Assembly: GCF_030272615.1 (NCBI RefSeq)
Contig: NC_081414.1
Location: 232,732,733-232,796,732, forward strand
From: Cryptomeria japonica
Lineage: Eukaryota; Streptophyta; Pinopsida; Cupressales; Cupressaceae
DNA: 64,000 bases
Direction of reading: 5' to 3'
Notes under the pieces: generated by a model
What the model saw: the letters and a program-made list of their open reading frames with translations, nothing else
The model's database searches: none
Told to the model about the DNA's origin: nothing
Program-made: the position numbers and the translations under genes
Part shown: piece after piece, positions 1 to 11,355 of the stretch
Layout: every line of letters begins with the position of its first letter
Numbering within the stretch: position 1 is the first letter of the stretch

Positions 1-1764
1 GCTAATTGCACTCTGATTGTCACAGTAAACTGTCACTGTACCTTGTTTTATTCCAATATCCGAACACAGTCTCTTAAGCCAAATGGCCTCTTTACAAGCA
101 TGAGTAGCTGCCATATACTCTGCTTCAGTAGTGGATAAAGCAACCACAGCCTGTCGCTTACTCATCCAACTAACTGCACCACCAAACAAAGTAAACACAT
201 AAGCACTAGTGGATCTTCTGCTATCAATATCACCTGCCCAATCTGAATCCACATAACCATGGATATCAAGGGAAGTCATGTCTCCAACTGAATTACCATG
301 ATAACACAAAGAATACTCTGAAGTACCCTTCAAATATCTGAAGACTCTTTTGACTGCATCCCAATGAACTCTACCAGGATTAGACATATATCTAGAAAGA
401 ACTCCCACTGCTTGGGCAATGTCTGGTCTAGTACAGACCATAGCATACATCAAGCTTCCAACCACACTCTGGTAAGGCACTCTGCTCATGTCTTCCATCT
501 CCAATGGGGATGTAGGACAATCTAAAACAGATAGTTTCGTTCCAATTGTAAAAGGAACACTCAATGGTCTACAATTCTGCATGTTGAACCTCTGTAACAC
601 TGAATTCACATACTTACTCTGGCCTAGCCATAGCTTTCTGTTTACCCTATCTCTTCTAATTTCCATCCCAAGAATGTGCTTTGCTGCACCAAGATTTTTC
701 ATTTCAAATTTAGCAGCGAGCTGAGACTTCAGTTCTGAAATCATACCTTTCCCTTTACCAATGAATAACATATCATCAACATACAATGCAATGAATAAGA
801 AATGATCACCATCAGATTTATAATAAACACAGTGATCTGATTTAGAACGTTCAAATCCCAAACTCAACACATATGTATCAAATTTCTGGTACCACATCCT
901 AGGACTTTGTTTGAGGCCATACAAAGATTTCTTCAATTTATAGACCAAATTACTTTTGCCTTTCACCACATAGTGCTCCGGCTGTGTCATATAAATATCT
1001 TCCTCCAAATCACCATGAAGGAAAGCAGTTTTCACATCCATTTTCTCAACCTCTAAATCATAAGCAGTAGCAATAGAAAGCAAAAATCTAATGGACGTCA
1101 TTTTTGCAACAGGAGAAAATATCTCACCGTAATCAACACCCTCAACCTGAGAGTAGCCTTTTGCAACCAACCTTGTTTTATACTTCTCAATGCTTCCATC
1201 TGAACCAATCTTTTTCTTGAACACCCATTTACAACCAACAGGTTTTCGTCCTTCAGGCAATGGTACAAGATCCCATGTATCATTCTTTTTCAAAGCTGCC
1301 ATTTCTTCCTCCATAGCAATCTTCCAGGATTCTGCATCATTCATACCTAATGCCTCTTCTATAGATTTCGGTTCATCCACACTAGTATTCAGAGCAAAAA
1401 TACATCTCCAATCATTAGGTGAATACCTTTCAGGTGGTTGTCTATGTCTTGTAGACCTTCGAAGAAGCTGAGTTGGAGGTTCTTCCTCCTCTTCTGAAGA
1501 TTCAGAGCTAGACGAGCTCTCCTCAACTTCTTGCCTATCTAGGGGTCTCGATTCAACTCTTTCAGGTGTAGAAGGAAGTTGAATCACATCTTCTTTTTTA
1601 GTCTGTTCTGGCTGCAATGTAACAGAAGGAGACTTAATTTCTCTAAAAATAACACTTCTACTGTGAATTACCTTTTGTGCAACAGGGTCCCAAAGCTTGT
1701 ATCCTTTCACACCATAACTATACCCGATGAAGATTAATTTCACAGCCTTGTTCTCCAACTTTGT
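1..1764 (-). pseudogene. Element A pol, C-terminal part: reverse transcriptase and RNase H (partial)
   Basis: The minus-strand frame is open for about 588 codons from just after the stop at 1765-1767 to the window edge. It begins with the integrase C-terminal tail and an acidic serine/glutamate-rich linker (about 1480-1530). Reverse transcriptase follows, with the catalytic motif YVDDM near 768-782. RNase H comes next, with an STTEAEYMA motif near 105-131. In an active element this part copies genomic RNA into cDNA in virus-like particles. It is called a pseudogene only because upstream stops separate it from gag. The frame itself shows no stop. Confidence 0.9.
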
Positions 1765-2784
1765 TCACTTCTCCTTTGGCACATGTGCATATGCCTCGCA
1801 ACCAAAAACTCTAAGATGTCTCAATGAAGGCTTGTGACCTGACCATGCTTCCATAGGCGTTTTATCAACAAGAGCTAATGTAGGAGACCTGTTAATCAAG
1901 TAGCAAGCAGTGGCAACAGCTTCAACCCAAAACTTTTGTTCGAGACCAGCACCACTCAACATACTCCTAGCCTTCTCCATCAGTGTCCTGTTCATTCTTT
2001 CTGCAACTCCATTCTACTATGGAGAATACGGAGTTGTCTTCTGCCTGTTAATTCCACAGTCTTTCCAGAATCTATCAAAATCATTAGAGCAAAACTCACC
2101 GCCATTATCAGTTCTCAAACATTTTATTTTCTTTCCAGTCTACAACTCAACCATTGCTTTAAATTCTTTAAAATGACTAAAAACTTCAGATTTACTCTTT
2201 AGAAAATAAACCCATGTCCTTCTACTAAAATCATCAATAAATGAAACATAATATGTAGATTTTCCAATCGAAGAGACATCTATTGGACCAAACACATCAG
2301 AATGGATAAGATCCAAAACACCACAAGTTTTATGAGAACTCGAGTAAAACTGAACGCGGTTTTGTTTTCCATAAATGCAATGCTCACAGAAATCAAAGTC
2401 AAGATTACAATCATTCAAACCTTCAACAAGGTTTTTATTTTTCAAGGTCCTTAGACCCTTTTCTCCAATGTGGCCAAGTCTCTGGTGCCATAACATAGTC
2501 TTCTCTGCAGGTAACTTTGCTTCAGACGAAAGAGCACCCTTAGGTACCCAAAAACCATTTCCATCTGCTGAAGGTGAAACCTTCAAATCTTCCAGTGAAG
2601 TATCCGCAGATTTACTTTTTATAGAAGTGCTATTACACTCAACAGTGTATGCTTCAGGCTTATACAAAGTGCCAAACTTGACACCTCTAGCAACTACCAT
2701 AGCACCCTTAATCATCTTACATCCTGCTTCAGAAAAGACTACCTGCACACCCGCATCTATCAGTTTGCTCACAGATAACAGGTT
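1765..2784 (-). pseudogene. Element A pol: GAG-pre-integrase and integrase, with four in-frame stops
   Basis: From 2772 downward the minus strand encodes the end of the protease region and a GAG-pre-integrase domain with the H-x3-H...C-x2-C zinc site (LWHQRLGH...CEHCIYGK). The integrase core follows, up to a KVFGCxAxAHVP-type end. In-frame stops occur at 2140-2142 (TAG), 2014-2019 (two consecutive TAG codons) and 1765-1767 (TGA). The double stop replaces the two glutamines of the conserved PQQNGV motif. The reading frame is otherwise kept, so the stops are point mutations. Confidence 0.9.
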
Positions 2785-3261
2785 TCATTTTAATCCAGGG
2801 ATATGCAGCACACCATTAATCCTTTTTATTCTACCATCAGAAAACCTGATTCTAACTTTACCTCGACCAACAATGTCTAGAGGTGAATCATCACCCAAGT
2901 ACACCTTACCTCCATTAAATCCTTCATATTCAGAAAACCAATCTCTATTGGAAGTCATATGAAAAGATGCACCTGAGTCAATTAGCCAGGCATCATTACC
3001 TGCATGAGTCGCCAAAGCCGCAATAAATGCATCGCTATCTTCCTTGTCGGACTCAAAATCAGAATCGAACTTCTTCTTTTTCTTCTTCTTCTTTTCTTCT
3101 TTGCAGTCCTTATGGATGTGACCCGGTTTACCGCAGTTCCAGCAAATGACTTTGGACTTTCCAGGAGATTTCGATCTCCCTTTGGATTTGGACTTGTCGC
3201 GCTTCTCATTCTTCTTGCCTTTCTCCTTAGGTCTTCCTTTGAACTGATGGATACCTTCCTT
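2785..3261 (-). pseudogene. Element A: CCHC zinc knuckle and aspartic protease
   Basis: A canonical CX2CX4HX4C knuckle (CWNCGKPGHIHKDC) is encoded at 3103-3144 on the minus strand, followed by a lysine-rich run. The retroviral-type aspartic protease has the active-site motif LIDSGAS near 2970-2990, followed by a HMTSNRDWF block. The frame ends at a TGA at 2785-2787 and resumes in the same frame. Relative to the gag frame upstream there is a frameshift near 3250-3270. In the family this part binds RNA (knuckle) and cuts the polyprotein (protease). Confidence 0.88.
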
Positions 3262-3821
3262 CGCATCTCTTCACCGAGTAGGGCACCCACCATGTCTTCA
3301 GATTTCAAAACAACAGAAGTACTACCGATAGCCATAACAAGACAATCCCATGAATCAGGCAAAGAACAAAGCAAGATCTAACATTTCTCCTCCTCGTCCA
3401 TCTTAACACCGAGGGATACTAATTGAGCCACCAACATATTGAATGCTTCCAGGTGGTCTACAATTCGTCCACCCTCTTCCATCTTCAAGGAATACAATTT
3501 CTTTCTTAAGAAAATTTGATTTAATAAAGATTTCGCTTGATACATCTCACCAAGCTTAGTCCATAGCTTCTTTGCAGAGTTCTCTTCATGGACATTGATT
3601 AGAACAGAGTCTGCCAGGCACAGTCTGATTAGACCCTTGGCTTTTCGATCCATAACATCATACTGAGCTGTCGCAGTAGGATCTGAGGGCCTTTGGACAT
3701 TCGCATCAACAGCATCCCAAAGATTTCGATCTATTAGCAGATCTTCCATCTTCAGCTTCCACATCTCAAAATTACTTCCATTAAATTTCTCCACCTCTAT
3801 TCTCCCTGACGAACTCGCCAT
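3262..3821 (-). pseudogene. Element A gag (copia UBN2-type)
   Basis: The ATG at 3819-3821 begins MASSSGRIEVEKFNGSNF, a typical copia gag start. A copia gag (UBN2/retrotran_gag_2-like) domain follows and forms the capsid. An in-frame TAG at 3378-3380 truncates it after 147 codons. The frame continues behind the stop (LLCSLPDSWD motif) until a frameshift near 3250-3270. No other ATG fits better, and this one lies about 110 bp inside the primer binding site, as expected. Confidence 0.9.
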
Positions 3822-3930
3822 CTGAATATTCCTGCAACAAGATCAAAAAGTGTCTTCTGCACAAGCTCCCACTCAAATCTGGATTAGTTCAAAAAACCCA
3901 ACTGCCCACAATTGAAACCAAAGGTGATCA

Positions 3931-3943
3931 GGCTCTGATACCA
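3931..3943 (-). other. Element A primer binding site (initiator tRNA-Met type)
   Basis: On the minus strand this reads TGGTATCAGAGCC, the standard plant initiator-Met primer binding site. It lies 2 bp inside the LTR edge at 3946. Confidence 0.93.
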
Positions 3944-3945
3944 CT

Positions 3946-4839
3946 TGTAAGGAAGTTAAGTAGCGGAAACAACTTCCTACACTAACCTTGAGAGGAGGGT
4001 AATGCAAAACTTTTTCAGATCGTTACAACAGTTACAGAAAAATAGAAATAGATATAATAGCATTCATACCACAACACAGTGATTTACGTGGGGAAAACCC
4101 TTTCGGGAGAAAAACCCCACACTCCAAAAGTAACTCAATATTTTATTCAGCAATCAAAAACAGATTACAACATACTTGCAGAGCAAGCTCTTCGCAGGAG
4201 TACCACTAATCAGAGATTCAGAGGCAACTCAATAGCCATAAGACTCTCTTACACCCAACCTCTATCTCACACACCTCATAAATAGGAGATACAATACAAG
4301 AAACCGTCAAATGGTATTACAAAACCATGGGCTAAAACCACCCAATAAGGTGTAGCCGACCTTATCTCCCTTCTAGATGCCCTATGACATGTTAAAGCAC
4401 ACATCAACACGTGTCGCTCCCTTTTACAGCTCATTTATGTATCCGATACAAATTATTTTTCCTATTTCAGGAGTACAAACTTCCGGAGGCCATAACTTGA
4501 GAACCGGGTGTCCGATTGACGAACCGTTTGAAGCGTCAAAAAACTCACGAAGTGCTCTATCACCTCATAACCGGTGCCAGTTACGACCACTTTTCAGGGC
4601 ATTTCGGAGCCTCTAAAGCCCCCAAAATTAAGTTTAAACATTTTATCGCACCCCTCCAAGATGAAAACTTTAATATCTTCAAAACTAACTGTGACCTTGC
4701 AACGCAACTTTACCGGAATGCTTATCTAGCCAACCAGAAGCTTCAGGGAGAGTTTCGCACCATTTCATGCTCAAATGAAAACTTACTATAAATATTAACC
4801 TCGCATAAATGCAAGGTTGAGACACCATTTTTCCCAACA
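3946..4839 (-). repeat. Element A 5' LTR (894 bp)
   Basis: The minus-strand LTR begins TGTTGGGAAAAATGG at 4839 and ends in CTTCCTTACA at 3946, next to the primer binding site. The TG...CA ends fit. Relic C carries the same LTR, which independently confirms both ends. The 5 bases outside are AGAAT (4840-4844), but the partner target duplication is off the window. Confidence 0.87.
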
Positions 4840-4877
4840 AGAATGACTCCCTATAAGTACATAAATCAAAAGGCATA

Positions 4878-4949
4878 TATGAAAGGACACACCCTTTCAT
4901 ACATAGAAGGGAGTTACATACAATTGCATTCAAAAGGACACACCCTTTG
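4878..4949. repeat. Short palindrome with a second partial copy
   Basis: TATGAAAGG (4878-4886) and CCTTTCATA (4893-4901) are perfect inverted repeats around a 6-base spacer. The core AAAGGACACACCCTTT recurs at 4933-4948. It lies just outside the LTR of element A. The function is unknown. Confidence 0.7.
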
Positions 4950-5699
4950 TTTTAACAAATAATTTACAAATTAAAACCCTACAAATACTAAATGATGCTT
5001 CAATAATGTGTGCTTTATTCTCCACCTTGATAAAATTCCTCAGCAAGTATTCATTATCTTCTCATTATTTTTTGCACACAAGATAAGCCAATCAGATTCC
5101 TTGATTTGAAAATAAAACCTATTCCACTTTAGATTTTAGCTTGAAAATACTTGTTTAAAATAATTCATTAAACCAAAGTATTTCCCTTTAAAAATATTTT
5201 GCAAACATAGCATCCGTTCATATAAAATAATACCTTGCCCTAAAATATATATTTAAGGCACTTTATTTAGGATAAATACACATAAAATTCATCTTTAATG
5301 CACTTTCAAATAAGAACGTAAAGCAGTGTGATACGATAAGAAATACTTCCCTTTTATTATTCTTTTGGCCAAATTTCCTCCCTCGGCGAACTGTTCTCAG
5401 GTCCTATCAATTCTGTAGTTTCATCGATACCTTTTATTTTCGATGGGACCGCTTCTGATTTCTTTGATGAACTTCATGTCGATGAAACTACTGCTTTCGG
5501 TGAGTCTTTTTAGAGATCCATTGCAGCCTAGGTTTGTTCAATAAGTCATTTTTTGATGACATGCCACCTTACTGCCACTTCAACTACTAACTCATCTTGA
5601 CCGGACCCACCATGTGTCACCTCTGGATTGGCTTCGGGGTCTTTGTCCTGCCACCTTAGCATGACCTCACTAACTGACGAAATGAAGCTCTCCCTTATT

Positions 5700-6306
5700 G
5701 CCTAGCCATGATGGATATTCATCGTGCATCTCTGCATAGTGGATCAGCGACAGTCGTTAGATCTTTTCCAACTTTCTTGCAGGTTATCTCCTCCAAACTA
5801 CTTCCTTAGTGGGCCCCACCACTCGGTCGCCATGTCGCGGTGAATAAACATCACACATCTTCCGATTGTGGTATAGTGACCACCATCGGATCGACTTGGC
5901 CGATCATCCAATCTTCCTTATCTGCTTGGCCTTTAACCTTTCCCGAGCGGCTCTCTCTTCTCTTTATCCATCCGCGTCACGTGTTACTCTTTGGTTCACT
6001 CGCAGATCCACCTACCCACCACTTGGACCTGGGTTCTTCTTCTACGCTCTGCCACGTGGCAAATCTTGATTCGCTTGTAGATCCACCGAGATGACACCTC
6101 ATCTGCCACCTTGGCAGTCGCTATGTCATAGGGGATATAGGTCGTGCAACTTCCTATCCCGGTATAGCAACCATCGTTGGATCAATCTCGAACTTGCATG
6201 CTTGTTAACCTCCCCTTTTCTGCACGTGCTTAGTCACCAAGTCGCTGGGATAAACCAACATGCATCTCTATCTTGCGGTATAGCGACGACCATCAGATCT
6301 TCTGCG
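5700..6306 (+). repeat. Degenerate four-copy repeat of about 70 bp
   Basis: Four related segments end with variants of GGTATAGCGACCACCATCGGATC, at about 5746-5763, 5870-5892, 6161-6183 and 6277-6299. Each is preceded by a related block around GTCGC...GGATAAAC...GCATCT. Spacing is irregular (about 120, 290 and 115 bp), so this is a dispersed or partly deleted local repeat. This kind of repeat is common in LTR promoter regions, but I cannot place LTR ends around it. Confidence 0.55.
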
Positions 6307-7080
6307 ATCACTGCCTGATCTACCCAAATTGCTCGATCTTTAATTTGTCCTTCTATTGTAAAATTTGGGTGCTTTGAGATGCGCGAGGGGGGCAGGGCAC
6401 CAGTGCTAAGCTAGCACTTGCCAAAAGCCTTCCAGCTCTTGACACTAAGTATACATGCAGCCTTATATTTAAATATATAAAACTCCCTCTGCATAGCCAA
6501 TGTGGGATAAATGGTTTTATGCCTCCTCTGCTATTGCATGTTTTCTATGCCTAAGCCTTTGTTTGAAAACTTCTGAGCCTAGTCTGCAGCCACGCGACCC
6601 CTTGCAACTGCATTTACTTGGAAGTTTCTAATGTCTGGTCTATTGCTCCATCTGTGCAGGCTCGGAGGACTAGCAACACCATTCATGAGGCATTTGATCT
6701 TTTGGAAAACTTCATTTTCTTCAGTTATGCTCCTACATATAAGACATCAGTAGTAGATGCTCGTGTGATGGAAAAAAGGGATCCATATATAGCACAAAAA
6801 TATTTTGTTAAAATATGTGCTAACAAGGTGAAGGGGCACTTATTGTTTGATTGAATTAATGGATCCAATTATTTCCTATCTAATAATTATTACACTTAAT
6901 GAGAGCAGGAATGGAAATTATTATTCTGATAGGGGAAACTTCTAGGTGGGATGATCTGGCTCTTTTCGCATTCTTTTTGGGTTATTTTATCTGTCGAGTC
7001 TCTTAATGTTCATTCCCCTGTTTTCACTGTCAAGGTTTTCAATTTGTGATTGTGATTGATATATTTGGGCTAGTCATCAC

Positions 7081-8559
7081 CATGGGAGGCAATATCAATA
7101 GGATTGAACCCCTGAGTTGCCAGGCTTGGAAGAAGGAAAAGAAAATTTGGAGGAGGTTACAGAAGGGAGGAGTGGCTAGTTTCATGGAGAAGCTACATGG
7201 TAAGAAGGATAATGCCTCCAAATCCTTTATTAAGGGATGGTCTAAGAATAAAGTCACCTTGTTTCGCCAAACTTTCAAATTGGATGAGGAGTTAATTGTG
7301 GAGGTGACGGGTATGTCCATGGAAGGTCTGAAGTTCTTTAGGGATCAAAAGTTGTCTGACAATGCCATGAAGACCTTCCCTAAATCTGATGTGGAGAGGA
7401 ATAATCTGGTAAAGTTAAACAAATCATACTTTATCCCTCTTCAAATTAAACTTTTTTGGAGGAAAATGATTAGGGAAATTATGGAGTATGTCATTGTCAA
7501 TGGTAGATTTACTAAAATCTACAGTTGTCATTTTGTCCTTTTAAACCATTTTCGCCATGGCATTAAGATTTATGTCCCTTATTATCTCATCTATTCTCTG
7601 AATGATAATGTGGCGGATTTCATTAAATATCCTAAAGCTAGCCCTCTTTCCCATCAAGGTCTTACCCTCCTGATTTGTGAGTACTATAAGGTCGAGGCTA
7701 AGCAAATTCAAAATAACTCGAGGGATGATAAGGAGTATGAACCTAGTGATGACCATGGGGAGTTCGACTCTGAGGAGGAGGCTAGTTCACCTCCTAGATC
7801 GGGGGATAATTCCATGGATCATATGTTTGGTCCTGAGGAGGAGGGTAAGTTATCTCCGAATGAGAATGAAGAACAGGATTTTGAGCCGATGGATTTAGAC
7901 TCAGAGGATTTATAGGACAAGCTGGAAACCCTGATTGACATATTGGGCACTGCAAGGAGCTCTTTGGTTGATCTTTACCATTTCAATAGGTGGAATTTCC
8001 ATGAAATTAAGACTCTGAACTTAAAACTTAGAGCCACAAATACCAAAATTGAAGAGGGGGAACTTAAGCAGCAAAAAGATAGGCAGATGGCAAAAAATAA
8101 GAGGGCAGCTCAAGATACTCAAGACTATGCTACTTGGACTGTGGGGGAAAAATTATGATGTTAGAGATTTTAAAGAAGAATGGTGAGGTAGTGGAACTGT
8201 TAAAGAGAAGAAATGATAAGAAGAACAACGAGATCAACTAGAAGATGATGAAAATTGAAGAAGGTATGAAGAAAATTATGGAGAATAGTGATGCTATGAT
8301 GAAAGTTTTTGTGGTCAATATGAGTGCTTTGGTTTCTAGGTTGGAGAGAATTCATAATGAGAAGAATGTTGTGGATCTAGAAAATGATGTTGGGGCCTCA
8401 AGCTCAAAGATGACTCCCTGCACCACTAGGAGAACAAGGCAGAGCACTAAACCGATGGAAGAGTCTCTTCCACAGGACCTGTTGGACCTTAAGGAAGCTG
8501 CCAAGGCTATGTTATTTCTTGAGAAGGAGGTCTCCCAGGCTTTAGACATTTTTAAGTAG
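7081..8559 (+). pseudogene. Broken ORF3-type protein (Athila-like post-integrase ORF family)
   Basis: The ATG at 7081 opens 277 codons to a TAG at 7913-7915. The same frame continues from 7916 to 8157. A one-base frameshift near 8155 moves the reading into another frame, which has one TAG at 8239-8241 and ends at 8557-8559. The N-terminal half is basic and hydrophobic. An acidic aspartate/glutamate/proline-rich segment (about residues 220-277) and a helical, charged C-terminus follow. Blocks such as PLSHQGLTLLICEYY and IREIMEYVIVNGRF correspond to blocks in the post-integrase ORF of element E (56851-57100) and of element T (62400-62650, minus). Its function is unknown. It may be the remnant of an Athila-like element or a separately mobilised copy. 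Confidence 0.65.
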
Positions 8560-11038
8560 GTGGTCTGTGTTTGTTGTTTTTGCCAACATCTCATTGGCCT
8601 TTTGCTGGTCTTTTGGTGGCTACTGGATTTTTTTGCTCTTGGTTTGTAGCCAGTTTTGTTTCTTAGTCTTAGGCTCTCTTTTGATTCTATAATGCTTTAT
8701 CTTTAAATTTTTGTTGTAAGGGGTTTCGGGTCCCCTCAAAACCTGCTTTTGCTTAATCAATAACACACACCTTAAGAAACTAAAAGATCATCTAACACAA
8801 GAAACTAAGATATCACCCCAACATAAAAAAATCCAAGTGATAAAGTGCTCCAACATAGAACAAGCATTAACAAACTAAGAGACTATCCTAACACAACATG
8901 TACATTGAAAAACCAATATATCACAGCTATAACATGATATTTTGCATTCGATCTAGACATCTTAAAAAAAGAACTAGAAAGATTTTTATTCCATGACGTA
9001 CCTCAAAAAACCAATTTTATCCCTTGACATATGATTTTTGTGTTTAATATATCTCAAGAAACTAATGAGATCTATAATCCACATTTGAAAACTAAGATAT
9101 CACCTCGATCTAATTTAATGTAGCTAATGAAACTAAAGAGATTTGTGTTCCATGTTTGAATTTCAAAATAACATATCAATAAAGAATTATGTATTCAATC
9201 CAATGCATTTCAAAAAGTTGATCACATATGAATTCCACATACTCTTTAGTTTCTAGAATGCGACAATTAGTAAAGAGGACTAAGAAATAAACTAACTCAA
9301 CAAAATAATTAAATCGAAGTGAATGAAATAATGTGTCTATAGAGGGAGGGATAATTTGAAATACTATTTAAAATTAAAATTTTTAATGATTAAAATTAAA
9401 TTTATTCACTTGAATGCCTTTGGCAATGTCTATTAATTTGATGAATGATGTCCAACATATCCATGTTCTTAGGTCAAAGTGATGTGCTTGTGGTGACTCG
9501 TGAAGGTTACCTTATAAATGAAAGAAAATAAAATTGCATTTAGACATACAAGGGAGATACAATTAGAAAATGAAAACTATTATGTAACACTTGTAAATAT
9601 AGAATTAATATATACGTCATTTTAGCATATTGATGTAGGTCACATTTCATGTGTTCAACATTCTTTGGCGTGTAGTAATAGTAAAACTAAGAGCCACTAC
9701 TTAGAAATCCACTTTTATCTAGAAACCATTGAGTTATATTAGAAGCCAATAATGGAAAACGAAGAGTAGCAATTTGTAATTCCACTTTAGATGTCCTTAT
9801 GGGAAATTGAACTTGGGTCTCCACAATGAAAACCCAAAATTTTAACCAAGTAAGCTCAACACCTTGGACAATGTTAAAATAATATTTCTAAATAGTATAT
9901 AAAAGAATAAGGATGGATATAATTGAAATATAAAGCACACACATGTTAAAAAGAATGAGTTGTGATATGGTTTGTTGATTTATCTTTTCTGTTAAGAGTG
10001 TATTGATCTTTGGTGTTTCTCATGATGTCTTTAACTGATCGATTTTTGTGTTTCTCATGGTGTCTCTAACTACTCAATTTTCCCCAATTACATTAGGCAG
10101 GGGAACACTCTCTTCTTTATCTAGATCCTTAATTTTTCTAGGATATGGTCATTGGATCAAGCTCTGCTACTTTGGAGAAGGAAGTTGACATAGAATTGTT
10201 AGTGGGGCAAAAGAGGAATATGGATCAACTAGATACATGATCTAATACATGTATGTTAATATATATGATTTTAAATTCTATAAGAATGTGTCTACTTTTC
10301 AAGATAGAGTTTTCACACATAGATATATTTACACTCAATTTTTTTAGGAAGATTTTGAAAAAAAAAAGTTAAAAAACTTCATTCCTATGTAAAGCCATAA
10401 TTTATAGACCTTTTTGGTATTCAATTGGATATAGATGACATCTATGTGGAGGGTCTTTCTTCTAGATTTTTATTTATTTTATGAAGCACTGGCATATGAA
10501 TTTTAATTCCTTAGATAAAATTCCCACAATGGAACCTATTTGGATTGTATGCTCTCTCTTAGGAATTTTGGTTCCTTCACATCCTTGACATGATTAATAT
10601 AACTCTAGGGGTAGTGATTGATACATCACGACCATACCATAACAAAGGACTTTCAATGTATGCCAAGACATATATGGAACTAAATCTTACCTCCCATTTT
10701 CCTAGGAATTCTACATTGAAAGTAAGTGTTTTTAATAGATTCAAACTTTGGACTATGAGAATTTAACTTCAAATGTAGAGGTCATGAAATTCAAGAAATT
10801 CTCAACAATCTAGAAACCAATCTAGGTAGATATGAAGAAAGAGGGAATGGGTGAATATAACAATTCTAACATGTATTGAAAAAGTATATGCTACTACATT
10901 ACATTGATTTATACATCTATTTTATCTATTATAGCTCTTGAATATATATTCTTATTGATTAATTTTCATTTAAAAATCTGGTTTAGTCCATCATCCTTCA
11001 AAATCCAAGTTTAACCCAAGTAGATTTCACTAACTTTC

Positions 11039-11355
11039 TTAGTTAAATCTCTAATCCACTCTAATCAATCCTTAATTTATCCTAAGTTTTCCTAAACCAT
11101 CTTAGTACACCATAAACCATCCCTATTCATCCATGATCTACACCAAGCCATCCTTAACCATTCCTAATCCTTTCTAGAGATTTCATTTTAATTTTCTCTC
11201 TTAGTTAATTCCCTAATACACGAGCTTTAATTTGTCCCTAATTTATCATAAGCTTTCCTAGACTACCTTAATCCACCTTAAACCATACCCAAAACATCTT
11301 AAAATTTCTCCGGTCATCACTTATCCTCACCAAATCATCCTTAACCATTCCCAAT
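11039..11355. repeat. Diverged tandem duplication (~160 bp period)
   Basis: Segments starting near 11039 and 11201 share the order TTAGTTAA, CTAAT, TTAATTT(A/G)TC, TAAGCTTTCCTA, CACCTTAAACCAT and ATCCTTAACCATTCC, with many substitutions. It is non-coding. Confidence 0.5.

Larger units (their letters stand above)
1..4839 (-). mobile_element. Element A: Tnt1/Tork-like Ty1/copia retrotransposon, 3' end cut by window
   Basis: Read on the minus strand, the order is LTR, initiator-Met primer binding site, gag, CCHC knuckle, protease, integrase, reverse transcriptase and RNase H. This is the Ty1/copia order, with integrase before RT. The protein style (gag start, GAG-pre-integrase, YVDD reverse transcriptase) resembles the Tork/Tnt1 group. 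The coding region carries several in-frame stops and one frameshift, so this copy is not autonomous. RT and RNase H remain open up to the window edge. The 3' LTR lies outside the window, so age cannot be read from an LTR pair. A second, much more decayed copy of the family (relic C) lies at 22577-44779. Confidence 0.93.
4840..7080. other. Unclassified DNA between element A and the ORF3 relic
   Basis: I see no supported gene here. The stretch holds short palindromes near 4878-4949, an AT-rich part to about 5350, a G+C-richer part (about 5350-6450) with a degenerate repeat, and a TATA-like A/T run near 6455-6482. A 78-codon open frame at 6618-6854 resembles nothing I recognise. Confidence 0.5.

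Noticed and set aside
488-724. Plus-strand open frames across element A (also 1190-1471, 2375-2962, 3004-3381)
   Set aside because: They are antisense to the copia gag-pol frames, which show the conserved motifs on the minus strand.
6618-6854. 78-codon open frame before the ORF3 relic
   Set aside because: It has no recognised domain, no conserved neighbour and a length expected by chance in this amount of sequence.
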